Under the pieces are notes generated by a model. It saw only the letters and a program-made list of their open reading frames with translations. It was not told where the DNA came from and made no database searches. A stretch of DNA of 64,000 bases from Moraxella sp. K1664 (GTDB lineage Bacteria > Pseudomonadota > Gammaproteobacteria > Pseudomonadales > Moraxellaceae). A program made the position numbers and the translations under genes. The DNA lies in the NCBI RefSeq assembly GCF_039693965.1, contig NZ_CP155576.1:558001-622000 (forward strand), given 5' to 3'. How positions within the stretch are numbered: position 1 is the stretch's first letter; every line of letters starts with the position of its first letter. This document shows, in pieces, positions 26,946 through 35,881 of this stretch.

Positions 26946-27553
26946 TGGAACATTACATCAGTTTATTCATCACGTCCGTATTCATCGAAAACATGGCACT
27001 TGCCTTTTTCTTGGGTATGTGTACGTTCATCGCCGTTTCCAAAAAAGTCTCAACATCCATCGGGCTGGGCATTGCGGTTATCGTTGTGATGACCATCTGT
27101 GTCCCGCTAAACAACCTACTCTACCAATTCCTGCTAAAAGACGGGGCATTGGCGTGGGCAGGCATGCCAAACACCGATTTGTCTTTCTTGGGGCTACTTA
27201 GCTACATCGCTCTGATTGCGGCAACTGTCCAAATCTTGGAGATGTTTTTGGACAAATTCGTCCCTGCCCTATATAACGCCCTAGGCGTATTCTTGCCACT
27301 CATCACCGTAAACTGTGCCATCCTAGGTGGCGTACTGTTCATGGTAGAGCGTGACTACAACTTTGGCGAATCCATCGTCTATGGTGTGGGTTCTGGCTTT
27401 GGCTGGGCGTTGGCGATTACGGCACTGGCAGGTATCCGTGAAAAACTCAAATACTCAGACGTACCCGGCCCGCTTCGTGGTCTTGGCATCACGTTTGTTA
27501 CCGTCGGTCTAATGTCGCTTGGCTTTATGTCATTCGGCGGTATGAGCTTATAA
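26945..27553 (+). CDS. nqrE: Na+-NQR subunit E
   Basis: About 202 residues from ATG 26945 ([24 protein letters not shown]), the family start; the frame is open further upstream within nqrD but that part is not coding. Six membrane helices; [19 protein letters not shown] carries the cysteine for the NqrD/E iron-sulfur centre. Homologous to RnfA. Confidence 0.95.
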   Translation: MEHYISLFITSVFIENMALAFFLGMCTFIAVSKKVSTSIGLGIAVIVVMTICVPLNNLLYQFLLKDGALAWAGMPNTDLSFLGLLSYIALIAATVQILEMFLDKFVPALYNALGVFLPLITVNCAILGGVLFMVERDYNFGESIVYGVGSGFGWALAITALAGIREKLKYSDVPGPLRGLGITFVTVGLMSLGFMSFGGMSL

Positions 27554-27562
27554 GGAGAAAGT

Positions 27563-28795
27563 ATGTTTGGTACAGCTATTGGTGGCGTTGCCATGTTTAC
27601 CGCCATCATCATGAGCCTTGTGGTAGTTATCCTTATCGCACGCTCACGATTGGTAAGCTCTGGCAACGTAACCATCAACATCAATGATGACCCCGATAAC
27701 AGCGTCAGCACCGCCGCTGGGGGCAAACTCTTGCAGACATTGGCAGGCGAAGGCATTTTCCTGTCATCAGCCTGTGGTGGCGGTGGCACATGTGGTCAGT
27801 GTCGCTGTAAAGTGCTAGACGGTGGTGGCTCTATCCTACCCACCGAAGAAGGTCATTTTACCCAAGGCGAGATTCGTGAAGGCATGCGTTTGGCGTGTCA
27901 AGTTGCCGTCAAACAAGACATGAAAATCGAGATTGACCCTGAATTCTTTGGTGTCAAAAAATGGGAATGTGAAGTCATCTCTAATGACAACGTCGCAACG
28001 TTCATCAAAGAGCTGACCCTAAAAATCCCCGAAGGCGAAGTCGTGCCGTTTCGTGCTGGTGGCTATGTACAGCTAGAAGCCCCACCGCACGAAGTCCACT
28101 ACAAAGACTTTGACATCGCCAAAGAATACCACGAAGACTGGGATAACTTTAACCTATGGCGTTATACATCCAAGGTTGATGAGCCTGTCATTCGTGCCTA
28201 CTCTATGGCAAACTACCCCGAAGAAAAGGGCATCATCAAGTTCAACATCCGTATCGCAAGCCCACCACCACGGGGGCCTGACAACATCCCACCGGGCAAA
28301 ATGTCGTCCTATGTGTTTAGTCTAAAACCAGGGGATAAGATTACCGTATCAGGTCCTTATGGCGAGTTCTTTGCCAAAGACACCAAAGCCGAGATGGTAT
28401 TCATCGGGGGTGGTGCAGGTATGGCACCCATGCGTTCGCACATCTTTGACCAGCTAAAACGCCTAAAATCTGACCGCAAAATCAGCTTTTGGTATGGTGC
28501 TCGCTCTAAGCGTGAGATGTTCTATGTCGAAGACTATGACGGTCTGGCTGCCGAGTTCCCAAATTTCACTTGGAACGTGGCTTTGTCTGACCCACAGCCC
28601 GAAGACAACTGGGAAGGCTATACAGGCTTTATTCACAACGTCCTGTACGAAAACTACCTAAAAGACCACCCTGCCCCAGAAGATTGTGAATTCTACATGT
28701 GTGGTCCACCGGTAATGAACGCTGCCGTCATCAAAATGCTCAAAGACTTGGGCGTCGAAGATGAAAACATCTTGCTTGATGACTTCGGTGGTTGA
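27563..28795 (+). CDS. nqrF: Na+-NQR subunit F (NADH-oxidising)
   Basis: 410 residues: an N-terminal membrane helix, a 2Fe-2S ferredoxin domain ([14 protein letters not shown] near residues 71-84, fourth Cys in RLACQV), then a ferredoxin-NADP+ reductase-like module with RAYSMANYP (FAD), [13 protein letters not shown] (NADH) and the C-terminal DDFGG. It accepts hydride from NADH and feeds the chain. A strong terminator follows. Confidence 0.96.
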   Translation: MFGTAIGGVAMFTAIIMSLVVVILIARSRLVSSGNVTININDDPDNSVSTAAGGKLLQTLAGEGIFLSSACGGGGTCGQCRCKVLDGGGSILPTEEGHFTQGEIREGMRLACQVAVKQDMKIEIDPEFFGVKKWECEVISNDNVATFIKELTLKIPEGEVVPFRAGGYVQLEAPPHEVHYKDFDIAKEYHEDWDNFNLWRYTSKVDEPVIRAYSMANYPEEKGIIKFNIRIASPPPRGPDNIPPGKMSSYVFSLKPGDKITVSGPYGEFFAKDTKAEMVFIGGGAGMAPMRSHIFDQLKRLKSDRKISFWYGARSKREMFYVEDYDGLAAEFPNFTWNVALSDPQPEDNWEGYTGFIHNVLYENYLKDHPAPEDCEFYMCGPPVMNAAVIKMLKDLGVEDENILLDDFGG

Positions 28796-28809
28796 TTACC
28801 AACCTTGAC

Positions 28810-28838
28810 AAAATCCGCTCTGTATGGGGCGGATTTTT
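28810..28838 (+). terminator. Terminator of the nqr operon
   Basis: Stem AAAATCCGC (28810-28818) with GCGGATTTT (from 28829) followed by further T, 15 bases after the nqrF stop. Confidence 0.85.
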
Positions 28839-28887
28839 TGGTGCATGGCAAATCGCCAATCTCAACTTAAAATGGCAACTTTTTGAT

Positions 28888-29094
28888 TAGGGCGTGTTGA
28901 ACATTGATAACATTTTTATAAAACAAGATGAAAATTTAACACTTTTATCAATTTTTGCATGAAAAATGGCTAAATCTTGTTTTTCGTCGTCAAAAACTTG
29001 TCTGATAGAATGACTATCAACCTGCGTTTTTTCCTTGAAAAACGTGCGATTTTTCTCATTTTTCATTGCAAATACCAAAGTTCAACACGCCCTA
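28888..29094. repeat. MITE family R, uninserted copy (207 bp)
   Basis: Ends TAGGGCGTGTTGAAC and GTTCAACACGCCCTA are perfect 15-bp inverted repeats, each including an outer TA. Subterminal inverted segments TTTTTGCATGAAAAATG and CATTTTTCATTGCAAAT are shared with copies at 56906 and 58295. This copy lacks the two inner insertions those have. No coding capacity. It lies between nqr and the methyltransferase operon. Confidence 0.8.
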
Positions 29095-29275
29095 TTTCAT
29101 AATTATTTTTGGGTTGTGGGGAAAAATTGCAATTCGCCCTTAACAAATCAATCACTCATATAAAGTTGGAAATGGGACTGAGCCATTTTTTTATAGGTCA
29201 TGGGACAAATCACAAATCGCCCTTTTTCTTTGTTCATATTTGTTTTATAATCCACTCATCAACTAGGAGCATGCC
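29095..29275 (+). promoter_or_regulatory. Upstream region of the methyltransferase operon
   Basis: 180 bases without a gene. A perfect TATAAT at 29246-29251 is a likely -10, 25 bases before the ATG; the -35 side is weak. AGGAG at 29265-29269 is a good ribosome site. The stretch GGGAAAAATTGCAATTCGCCC (near 29118) also occurs, nearly unchanged, in the palindrome at 51794-51880. Confidence 0.5.
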
Positions 29276-32092
29276 ATGTCATTTAACCAAACCCACTTTT
29301 ATGAACAATTAGAACAACTGGGCAAAGACCCAAACCCCGACACCTTCTTTTTTGAGCTACTGACCCTAACAGGCACATCCAAAAGCACCATCACCAACCT
29401 AAAAAATGGCACCAACCCCATCGCAGGCAGTGGGCTAAACGGCATGGCACGAAAAAGCCACTTATACTTTGAGCAGGTGGACAAAGCGACCAGCTTTGAC
29501 GAGCTGTACGCCCTACTTGACACCATCAAAGCCAATCCCGCCATCAAACGCCACAAAATCCGTATCATCTTTTTGACCGACTTTGACAAGATTTTGGCGT
29601 ATGATACCAAACTAGATGACACGCTTAGCATCGAGCGGTTTGATGAGATAAACTCCGACTTCACGTTCTTTTTGCCCTTGGTTGGCATTGAAAAAAGCCA
29701 AACATACAGCGAACACCCTGCCGATGTCAAAGCATCTGAGAAAATGGGGCGACTGTTTGACCAGCTCAAAAAACACAACGATTTTAAACAGAACAAAGAC
29801 GACATTCATGCCCTAAACTTATTTTTGACACGGCTGTTATTTTGCTTTTTTGCCGATGATACGGGCATTTTTGACAAAGACAGCTTTGCCCACACCTTAC
29901 AAAACGTCACTCAGACAGACGGTAGCGACCTTGCGGTATTTTTTGAAAACCTATTTAGCGTGCTAAACCTGCCAGAAGACAGCCCCGAACGCACCGAATA
30001 CCCATCCTATTTACACGGTTTTCCTTATGTCAATGGCGGGATTTTTAAGGATTTTTATGCCATTCCCATCTTTACCAGTCGCTCTCGGCGTGTCTTGATT
30101 GAGTGTGCTCGCTTGGATTGGAGTCAGATTAACCCTGACATCTTTGGCTCCATGTTCCAAGCGGTCATTGACCCTGCCCAGAGAAGTCAGCTAGGACAGC
30201 ACTACACGTCCGTGAGCAACATCAAAAAAGTGATAGAACCCCTGTTCATCGCACCCCTACGCCAAGAGCTGAACACACTACTGGCACTAAGCGATGACAA
30301 CAAATCCAAAAACAACAAACAAGCACGCCTAGAACATTTTCTCACCCGCCTGCGTGGCATCAAAGTCTTTGACCCTGCCTGTGGTTCGGGCAACTTTTTG
30401 ATTACCGCTTATAAAGCCCTACGCCATTTGGAGATGGACACCATCCATGCCTTGCAGTTACTCATCGGTGGCAAGCCTGAGTTTGATGACAAACACTTGG
30501 AGCTGGGGTTGGGGCTTGGGTATGACAGTCAGATACCCCTTGGTCATTTTTATGGCATTGATTATGATGATTTTCCAGTACAAATCGCCCATTTGTCGCT
30601 GTATCTGGCAGACCATCAGATGAATGCGATTTTTCGGTCAAAATTCGGGCATTGTCGTGACACCTTGCCATTACAACAAGGCGGGCATATCGTTCAGGGC
30701 AACAGCCTACGCACCGATTGGCAAAAAGTCTGCCCCAATAACGGCACCGATGAGATTTATATCGTGGGCAATCCCCCATTTAACGGAAAAGCCAAACGCA
30801 ATGAAGAACAAAAAGCAGACATGGAACTTGTTTTTAAAAAAATAAAGGGAGCAAACACCTTAGATTATGTGGCGTGTTGGTTTTATAAAGCTGGACAATA
30901 CATTCAAAATAGCCATGCGAAAATGGCATTGGTTGCCACCAACTCTATCGTACAAGGCGAACAAGTTTCATTGCTGTTTAAACCCTTGTTTGACATGGGT
31001 CTAACCATCGGTTTTGCTTACCCAAGTTTCATTTGGAGAAATAACGCCCGTGATAATGCCACCGTACATGTGGTCATCATTGGTCTAACCAACAAAAACA
31101 ACCCTTTAAATATTGACAAAGCTCTTTATCATTATAACGAGAAAACCGACATCAGCGTAACCGAACATGCACAAAATATCAGCCCCTATCTAATCAAAGG
31201 GTCGGACATTATTGTGGAAAAACGCTCAAATCCAATTACCAACCAATCGCCGATGGAATTTGGCAGTATGCCAAATGATGGGGGACATCTATTATTAACC
31301 GCTGATGAAAAAGACGCACTGACTGCCAAAGAACCGCAAGCCCAAAAATGGATAAAAAAACTGCTGGGTGCTGATGAATTTTTAAATGGCAAACAACGTT
31401 TTTGCTTATGGCTTGCTGGCATTAATGATGATGAGCTTGCAAAAATGCCCTTTGTCTTAGAGCGAGTGCAAGCAGTTCAAGCCATTCGTCAAAAAAGCAC
31501 CCGTAAAGAAACCCGAGAATTGGCAGATACGCCACATTTATTTGGGGAAATCCGTCAGCCCACATCGGGTAAATACATTCTTGTGCCAAGCGTGTCATCA
31601 GAACGTCGCCCTTATATTCCCATTGATTTTTTAAATCATGATATTATTTCCACCAACGCCAATCAAATCATTCCCAATGCCACCATGTTTGATTTTGGCA
31701 TATTAACATCACAGGCACATAACGACTGGATGAGATTGGTGGCGGGCAGACTAAAAAGTGACTACCGCTACTCAGGCACGATTGTCTATAACACCTTTGC
31801 ATTTCCTGATGTCAGCGATGATGATAAGGCAACGATAGAACAGCTTGCCAAAGACATCCTAAGAGCCAGAGCCATGCACCAAGGCAAGACACTTGCCGAG
31901 CTGTACAACCCTGAGACCATGCCCGACAACCTAAAACAGGCACATCACAGGCTTGATGTTGCGGTGGATAAGCTGTATCGTGAACAGGGTTTTGCCGATA
32001 CTGCCGAGCGACTGGCGTTTTTGTTGGCACGCTACGAAAAACTCATCCAACAAGAAGCCACCAAAAAGACAGACAAAGCCCATAAAAAATAA
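29276..32092 (+). CDS. MmeI-family adenine-specific DNA methyltransferase
   Basis: A 938-residue gamma-class N6-adenine methyltransferase. SAM motif I is FDPACGSGNFLITA at about residues 364-378, and the catalytic motif IV is NPPF (YIVGNPPFNGKAKR, near residue 498). Between the N-terminal region and motif I, SMFQAVIDPAQRSQLGQHYT is characteristic of MmeI-type enzymes, as is the C-terminal MPDNLKQAHHRLDVAVDKLY. A target-recognition region should lie at about 620-850. MmeI itself has an N-terminal D/ExK nuclease; I see no ExK motif in the first 200 residues here, so it probably only methylates. First gene of a four-gene operon. Confidence 0.88.
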   Translation: MSFNQTHFYEQLEQLGKDPNPDTFFFELLTLTGTSKSTITNLKNGTNPIAGSGLNGMARKSHLYFEQVDKATSFDELYALLDTIKANPAIKRHKIRIIFLTDFDKILAYDTKLDDTLSIERFDEINSDFTFFLPLVGIEKSQTYSEHPADVKASEKMGRLFDQLKKHNDFKQNKDDIHALNLFLTRLLFCFFADDTGIFDKDSFAHTLQNVTQTDGSDLAVFFENLFSVLNLPEDSPERTEYPSYLHGFPYVNGGIFKDFYAIPIFTSRSRRVLIECARLDWSQINPDIFGSMFQAVIDPAQRSQLGQHYTSVSNIKKVIEPLFIAPLRQELNTLLALSDDNKSKNNKQARLEHFLTRLRGIKVFDPACGSGNFLITAYKALRHLEMDTIHALQLLIGGKPEFDDKHLELGLGLGYDSQIPLGHFYGIDYDDFPVQIAHLSLYLADHQMNAIFRSKFGHCRDTLPLQQGGHIVQGNSLRTDWQKVCPNNGTDEIYIVGNPPFNGKAKRNEEQKADMELVFKKIKGANTLDYVACWFYKAGQYIQNSHAKMALVATNSIVQGEQVSLLFKPLFDMGLTIGFAYPSFIWRNNARDNATVHVVIIGLTNKNNPLNIDKALYHYNEKTDISVTEHAQNISPYLIKGSDIIVEKRSNPITNQSPMEFGSMPNDGGHLLLTADEKDALTAKEPQAQKWIKKLLGADEFLNGKQRFCLWLAGINDDELAKMPFVLERVQAVQAIRQKSTRKETRELADTPHLFGEIRQPTSGKYILVPSVSSERRPYIPIDFLNHDIISTNANQIIPNATMFDFGILTSQAHNDWMRLVAGRLKSDYRYSGTIVYNTFAFPDVSDDDKATIEQLAKDILRARAMHQGKTLAELYNPETMPDNLKQAHHRLDVAVDKLYREQGFADTAERLAFLLARYEKLIQQEATKKTDKAHKK

Positions 32093-32159
32093 AACCATCT
32101 AAGGCGTGCTAGGATGTGCCTTTGCATGCCTTTGTATTTGCCATGATAATGGATGCACC

Positions 32160-34340
32160 ATGACCGAAATCTCCCTACTTACCAAAACCTACACCCAAAC
32201 AGGCGACAGCCAAGCCGAAAACCACATGGGCATGCGACAAATGCAATCCCGTGCCTTTGCCAAACGCAACTGCCAATACCTGCTCATCAAATCGCCCCCA
32301 GCATCGGGCAAATCCCGTGCCATGATGTACATCGCTCTGGACAAACTAAGAAATCAAGGCATCAACAAAGTAGTCATCATCGTGCCTGAGATGAGCATCG
32401 GGCGGTCTTTTGCCAGTACTGATTTGACATCATCGGGATTTTTTGCCGATTGGCAGGTGGCACATCGCTATAATCTTTGTCTCAATACTTTGTCCAGCGA
32501 CACCGCCAAGACTCAGATTTTTGCGGAGTTTATGGCAGATGACAACCCCGCACAGGTCTTGGTCTGCACCCATCACAGCTTTCGTTTTGGCTATGACAAG
32601 CTGGACAACCCTAAGCTGTTTGACAAGGTACTACTGGGCATTGATGAATTTCATCACGTCTCAGCATCGGACAACAGCCGATTGGGGGCTATCTTAGATG
32701 AGATAATGAGCGTATCGGATGCTCACGTTGTCGCCATGACAGGCTCGTATTTTCGGGGCGATGCCATTCCCATCTTGACCCCAGAAGACGAAGAGCGGTT
32801 TGAGAAAGTCACTTATAGCTACTATGAACAGCTAAATGGCTACACCCATCTAAAATCGCTGAGCTTGGATTATAAATTCTACGGTCAGTCGTTTTTTGAT
32901 GCCCTAAGTGACTGCTTTGACACCACCAAAAAAACCATCGTACACATCCCCAACGTCAATTCCCAATCCGCCGAAACGGACAAATACAACACCGTGGGCA
33001 AAATCATGGACATCATCGGCGAACCCATCGCCCAAGACCTAGACACAGGGGTGTGGTTGGTTGCCACCGCTGACGGCAGAACCCTAAAACTGGCGGATTT
33101 GGTTACAGATGATGAGCACCGCCCAAAAACCCAACAGTATCTCGCCCAAATCAGCCATCGAGACGACATGGACATCATCATCGCACTGGGCATGGCAAAA
33201 GAAGGCTTTGACTGGGTGTACTGCGAGCACGTCCTAACCATCGGCTATCGTGGCTCCATGACCGAAGTGGTGCAAATCATCGGGCGAGCAACCCGAGACT
33301 GTGTGGACAAAACCCATGCCAAATTTACCAACGTCATCGCCAAGCCTGATGCAAACCAAGATGATGTCGTCTCTGGGGTCAATGACATGCTAAAAGCCAT
33401 CTCCTTGTCGCTACTCATGGAACAAGTGCTTGCCCCTAACGTCAATTTTCGCCGTAGAAGCACGCTGACAGAGAACGAAAAACTCCCCACTGGCACCATC
33501 ATCATCGATGATGGCAAAGATGGCAGTCGCCTATCAAAACGTGCCGAGAAAATCCTACAACAAGACATGCCCGACCTAATCGCCACCATCGCCCAAGACA
33601 CCCGTGTGTCTGCCCAATACCTGTCCAGCGACGAAGGCAGAAACGTGGTGGACTCAGAAATCATCAATGACACCATCATCCCACAGATTATCCGCACACG
33701 CTATCCTGATTTGGACGACAAAGAGACCGACCAAGTCATGCAGGGGCTACTCGCTCAGGTGTACATCAACAGCCATGGCGGTATGATTGATGGCGATGAC
33801 ATCAGCCCTGATGCCGTGATAGAGAACGAAGAGCTGTACATCTTTCAAGACGGCAGATACATCAACACCGAGCATCTAAGCCCAGAACAAAGGGCGGTCA
33901 TCGCCGAGCATGTCCGCCACAGAGATTTGCCTGATGATGCCAAGATTTTTGACCCCCACACCCAGACCACCACCAAAAAGAGCGTGCATGGCTTTGTCAA
34001 AATCGGCGAAAAATTCATCAACGTGGATAAAATCCCCGTGGATTTGATTCATGCGGTCAACCCCTTTGCCAAGGCGTATGAAGTGCTGTCAAAAAACATA
34101 GACAGCGACACCCTAAAAACCATCAATAACGTGGTCAAAGCCACCAAATCCAACATCAGTGAAGCCGAAGCGGTACAAAGCTGGACTTTGATAGAGCGGT
34201 TTTTTAAAACCCATGGGCGAGAACCCGACCCGAACTCAACCGACCCCAGAGAAGCACGCATGGGACTGGTGCTGGCATGGGTCAGAAACAAAAAAGCAGA
34301 GCGTTTACGCCAACAACAAAACACCAAGGATAACGCATGA
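32160..34340 (+). CDS. SF2 DEAD/DEAH-type helicase of a restriction/defence operon
   Basis: From ATG 32160 (MTEISLLTKTY) 726 residues. Motif I SPPASGKSR near residues 44-52, motif II DEFH (GIDEFHHVS) near 161, motif III AMTGS, and motif VI QIIGRATR near 371 make a complete SF2 ATPase core of the type found in restriction enzymes. The C-terminal half has no known fold, but its last 60 residues (IERFFKTHGREPDPNST...) resemble the next gene's product. It starts 67 bases after the methyltransferase and overlaps the next gene by 4 bases. No nuclease motif seen. Confidence 0.85.
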   Translation: MTEISLLTKTYTQTGDSQAENHMGMRQMQSRAFAKRNCQYLLIKSPPASGKSRAMMYIALDKLRNQGINKVVIIVPEMSIGRSFASTDLTSSGFFADWQVAHRYNLCLNTLSSDTAKTQIFAEFMADDNPAQVLVCTHHSFRFGYDKLDNPKLFDKVLLGIDEFHHVSASDNSRLGAILDEIMSVSDAHVVAMTGSYFRGDAIPILTPEDEERFEKVTYSYYEQLNGYTHLKSLSLDYKFYGQSFFDALSDCFDTTKKTIVHIPNVNSQSAETDKYNTVGKIMDIIGEPIAQDLDTGVWLVATADGRTLKLADLVTDDEHRPKTQQYLAQISHRDDMDIIIALGMAKEGFDWVYCEHVLTIGYRGSMTEVVQIIGRATRDCVDKTHAKFTNVIAKPDANQDDVVSGVNDMLKAISLSLLMEQVLAPNVNFRRRSTLTENEKLPTGTIIIDDGKDGSRLSKRAEKILQQDMPDLIATIAQDTRVSAQYLSSDEGRNVVDSEIINDTIIPQIIRTRYPDLDDKETDQVMQGLLAQVYINSHGGMIDGDDISPDAVIENEELYIFQDGRYINTEHLSPEQRAVIAEHVRHRDLPDDAKIFDPHTQTTTKKSVHGFVKIGEKFINVDKIPVDLIHAVNPFAKAYEVLSKNIDSDTLKTINNVVKATKSNISEAEAVQSWTLIERFFKTHGREPDPNSTDPREARMGLVLAWVRNKKAERLRQQQNTKDNA

Positions 34341-34642
34341 ACATCAACGCCCTATATGAGAGCCGAAAATATCACAATCTCGATGATTTGTTCGCCAATG
34401 AGACAAGCACCCTGCTAGATGACGTCCAAATCGCACCCCAAAAAACCATCCATACCGCAGATGACATACTCACCCACCGCTTTGGTGAGATTATGGCGTT
34501 TTATGAAAAACAGGGGCGACCACCCATGATGGACAGTGATGATTTTGACGAAGAGCTGTTGGCGATAGCGTTATCATCGATACAACACAACGCCGAGCAA
34601 AGAGATGTTTTGCTGGCACATGACCGCTTTGGCTTATTATAA
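34337..34642 (+). CDS. Small linker-like protein of the defence operon
   Basis: 101 residues, acidic and helical. Residues 14-30 (HNLDDLFANETSTLLDD) resemble the nuclease N-terminus encoded next (QSLDDIFSSDRLGLLDD), and residues 52-90 (IMAFYEKQGRPPMMDSDDFDEELL...) resemble the helicase C-terminus. It ends DRFGLL, echoed in the nuclease's DRLGLL. It may be an adaptor joining helicase and nuclease; that is inference. ATGA overlap with the helicase. Confidence 0.75.
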   Translation: MNINALYESRKYHNLDDLFANETSTLLDDVQIAPQKTIHTADDILTHRFGEIMAFYEKQGRPPMMDSDDFDEELLAIALSSIQHNAEQRDVLLAHDRFGLL

Positions 34643-34680
34643 AAGAGCATGAGAGAGCATGAGAGAGCATGAGAGAGTAT
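34641..34680 (+). repeat. 10-bp tandem repeat before the nuclease gene
   Basis: Four near-identical 10-bp units (GAGAGAGCAT; the first begins AAAAG and the last ends TAT). Each junction creates an ATG (34649, 34659, 34669), and each unit supplies a purine-rich GAGAGAG that can act as a ribosome site. The unit length is not a multiple of three, so a copy-number change moves these ATGs relative to the nuclease frame; the ATG at 34681 stays in frame. Confidence 0.8.
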
Positions 34681-35631
34681 ATGACAGCACATCATGAACA
34701 GACCACCCCATCCGTGCAGTCTTTGGATGACATCTTTTCATCAGACAGGCTAGGCTTGTTAGATGACATTGGCAACGTGGACATACTCGGCGACAACACC
34801 CACAGCATTCGTGCCAAAAAAAGGATACTAAATACCCCTGATGATACCGCTGACAGATACCCTTGTCCTGATTTTGACAACTTTCGCCCGATATTTTTTA
34901 AGATTGAACAGCTCATCCAACAGGGCAAATACAAAATCCAAAACAGCCGTCCCACAGACTATGTCAAAAAAAATGCCGTGTTCGTGTTGCAAGGCATGCT
35001 CTGTTTCGTCGCTGACATCTATGAAGACAGCGGTCGCCAAAACAGTCTTTTTAAAGACCGCATTCGCCTAGTTTTTGCCAACGGCACCGAATCCAACATG
35101 CTGGCACGCTCGCTGGCAACCGCCCTATCCAAGCACAGACAGACCAGTCATCATGTGCTAATGACTGATGATGAGTGGCTCATGCAGTTCCCGCTGTCAG
35201 ATGATGATTTGTTCAGAACCCACGATGATGCTCGCACGGGCGTGATTTATGTCGCTCGCCTGACTCAGCCTAGGGCGGAGTTCATGCGTTATTTGCATTT
35301 GCACAAAATCGGCTTTACCAAAGGCACAGGTGATGAGCGTATCAAAAACTGCTTGGATGATGAGACTTTTTTGTACAGCGACGTAGAAATCATCGCCGAA
35401 TACGAGATGAGTAACGCCAATGCCCAAAAGATTGAGTTCATCTTACATTCTTTTTTTGCCGAGCAAAAGCTCAACATGAGACTGCTGGCAAAAGACGGTC
35501 GCTACTATAAGCCTAGCGAGTGGTTCAATGTGCCGATAGAGATGATTGACCGAGCCATTGATTTGATTGGGACGGGTCAGATAAACCAATATCGTTATAA
35601 TGACTATCTGATGAGTATCGAGAAAAGATAG
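34669..35631 (+). CDS. GIY-YIG/T5orf172-type nuclease of the defence operon
   Basis: 320 residues from ATG 34669 (or 316 from ATG 34681). The C-terminal third (from about residue 190) is a T5orf172/MUG113-like GIY-YIG domain: GVIYVARL as the GIY strand, LHLHKIGFTKG as the YIG-like strand, ERIKNCL with the conserved Arg, and AQKIEFILHSFF with the catalytic Glu, ending PSEWFNVP. The N-terminus has SLDDIFSSDRLGLLDD, shared with the preceding small protein; the middle is unassigned. It is the only nuclease candidate of the operon, so it probably supplies DNA cleavage. Confidence 0.8.
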   Translation: MREYMTAHHEQTTPSVQSLDDIFSSDRLGLLDDIGNVDILGDNTHSIRAKKRILNTPDDTADRYPCPDFDNFRPIFFKIEQLIQQGKYKIQNSRPTDYVKKNAVFVLQGMLCFVADIYEDSGRQNSLFKDRIRLVFANGTESNMLARSLATALSKHRQTSHHVLMTDDEWLMQFPLSDDDLFRTHDDARTGVIYVARLTQPRAEFMRYLHLHKIGFTKGTGDERIKNCLDDETFLYSDVEIIAEYEMSNANAQKIEFILHSFFAEQKLNMRLLAKDGRYYKPSEWFNVPIEMIDRAIDLIGTGQINQYRYNDYLMSIEKR

Positions 35632-35703
35632 CAAAATAAAAAGCGGGGGTAGTAAAGCAACCCCCAAATCTTGCCACCTTGTATTTATCACCTTGTCATA
35701 AAC

Positions 35704-35745
35704 ACAAAAAAGGCTTAATCCTATTATACAGACTAAGCCTTTGAT
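35704..35745 (-). terminator. Terminator downstream of tRNA-Leu
   Basis: On the minus strand AAAGGCTTA (from 35742) pairs with TAAGCCTTT (to about 35709) followed by a T run. It lies 16 bases past the 3' CCA of the tRNA gene. Confidence 0.75.
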
Positions 35746-35760
35746 TTTTAAAGGATTATT

Positions 35761-35845
35761 TGGTGCGAACGGAGGGACTTGAACCCTCACGCCGTGAAGC
35801 ACTACCCCCTCAAGATAGCGTGTCTACCAATTCCACCACGTTCGC
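35761..35845 (-). tRNA. leu tRNA: tRNA-Leu (GAG)
   Basis: 85 nucleotides with encoded CCA. Acceptor arms GCGAACG/CGTTCGC, a class II long variable arm (about GTGCTTCACGGC), and a T-arm with GGTTCAAGTCC. The anticodon stem CTATC/GGTAG holds the loop TTGAGGG, so the anticodon is GAG. It points towards the defence operon and marks its right border. Confidence 0.95.
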
Positions 35846-35881
35846 AAGTGGTGTGCATTATAGCCGAAGCCATCATCATTT

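Noticed and set aside
34337-35631. Small protein and nuclease as one gene broken by a frameshift
   Set aside because: The small protein ends in its own TAA at 34640, before the repeat, and changing the repeat number cannot remove that stop. Two genes are the simpler reading, though fusion in relatives is worth checking.
29276-35631. Assignment of the operon to BREX, DISARM or classical type I/III restriction
   Set aside because: No PglZ, BrxC, DrmB, HsdS or Res/Mod signature is present; only the methyltransferase-helicase-nuclease logic is shared.
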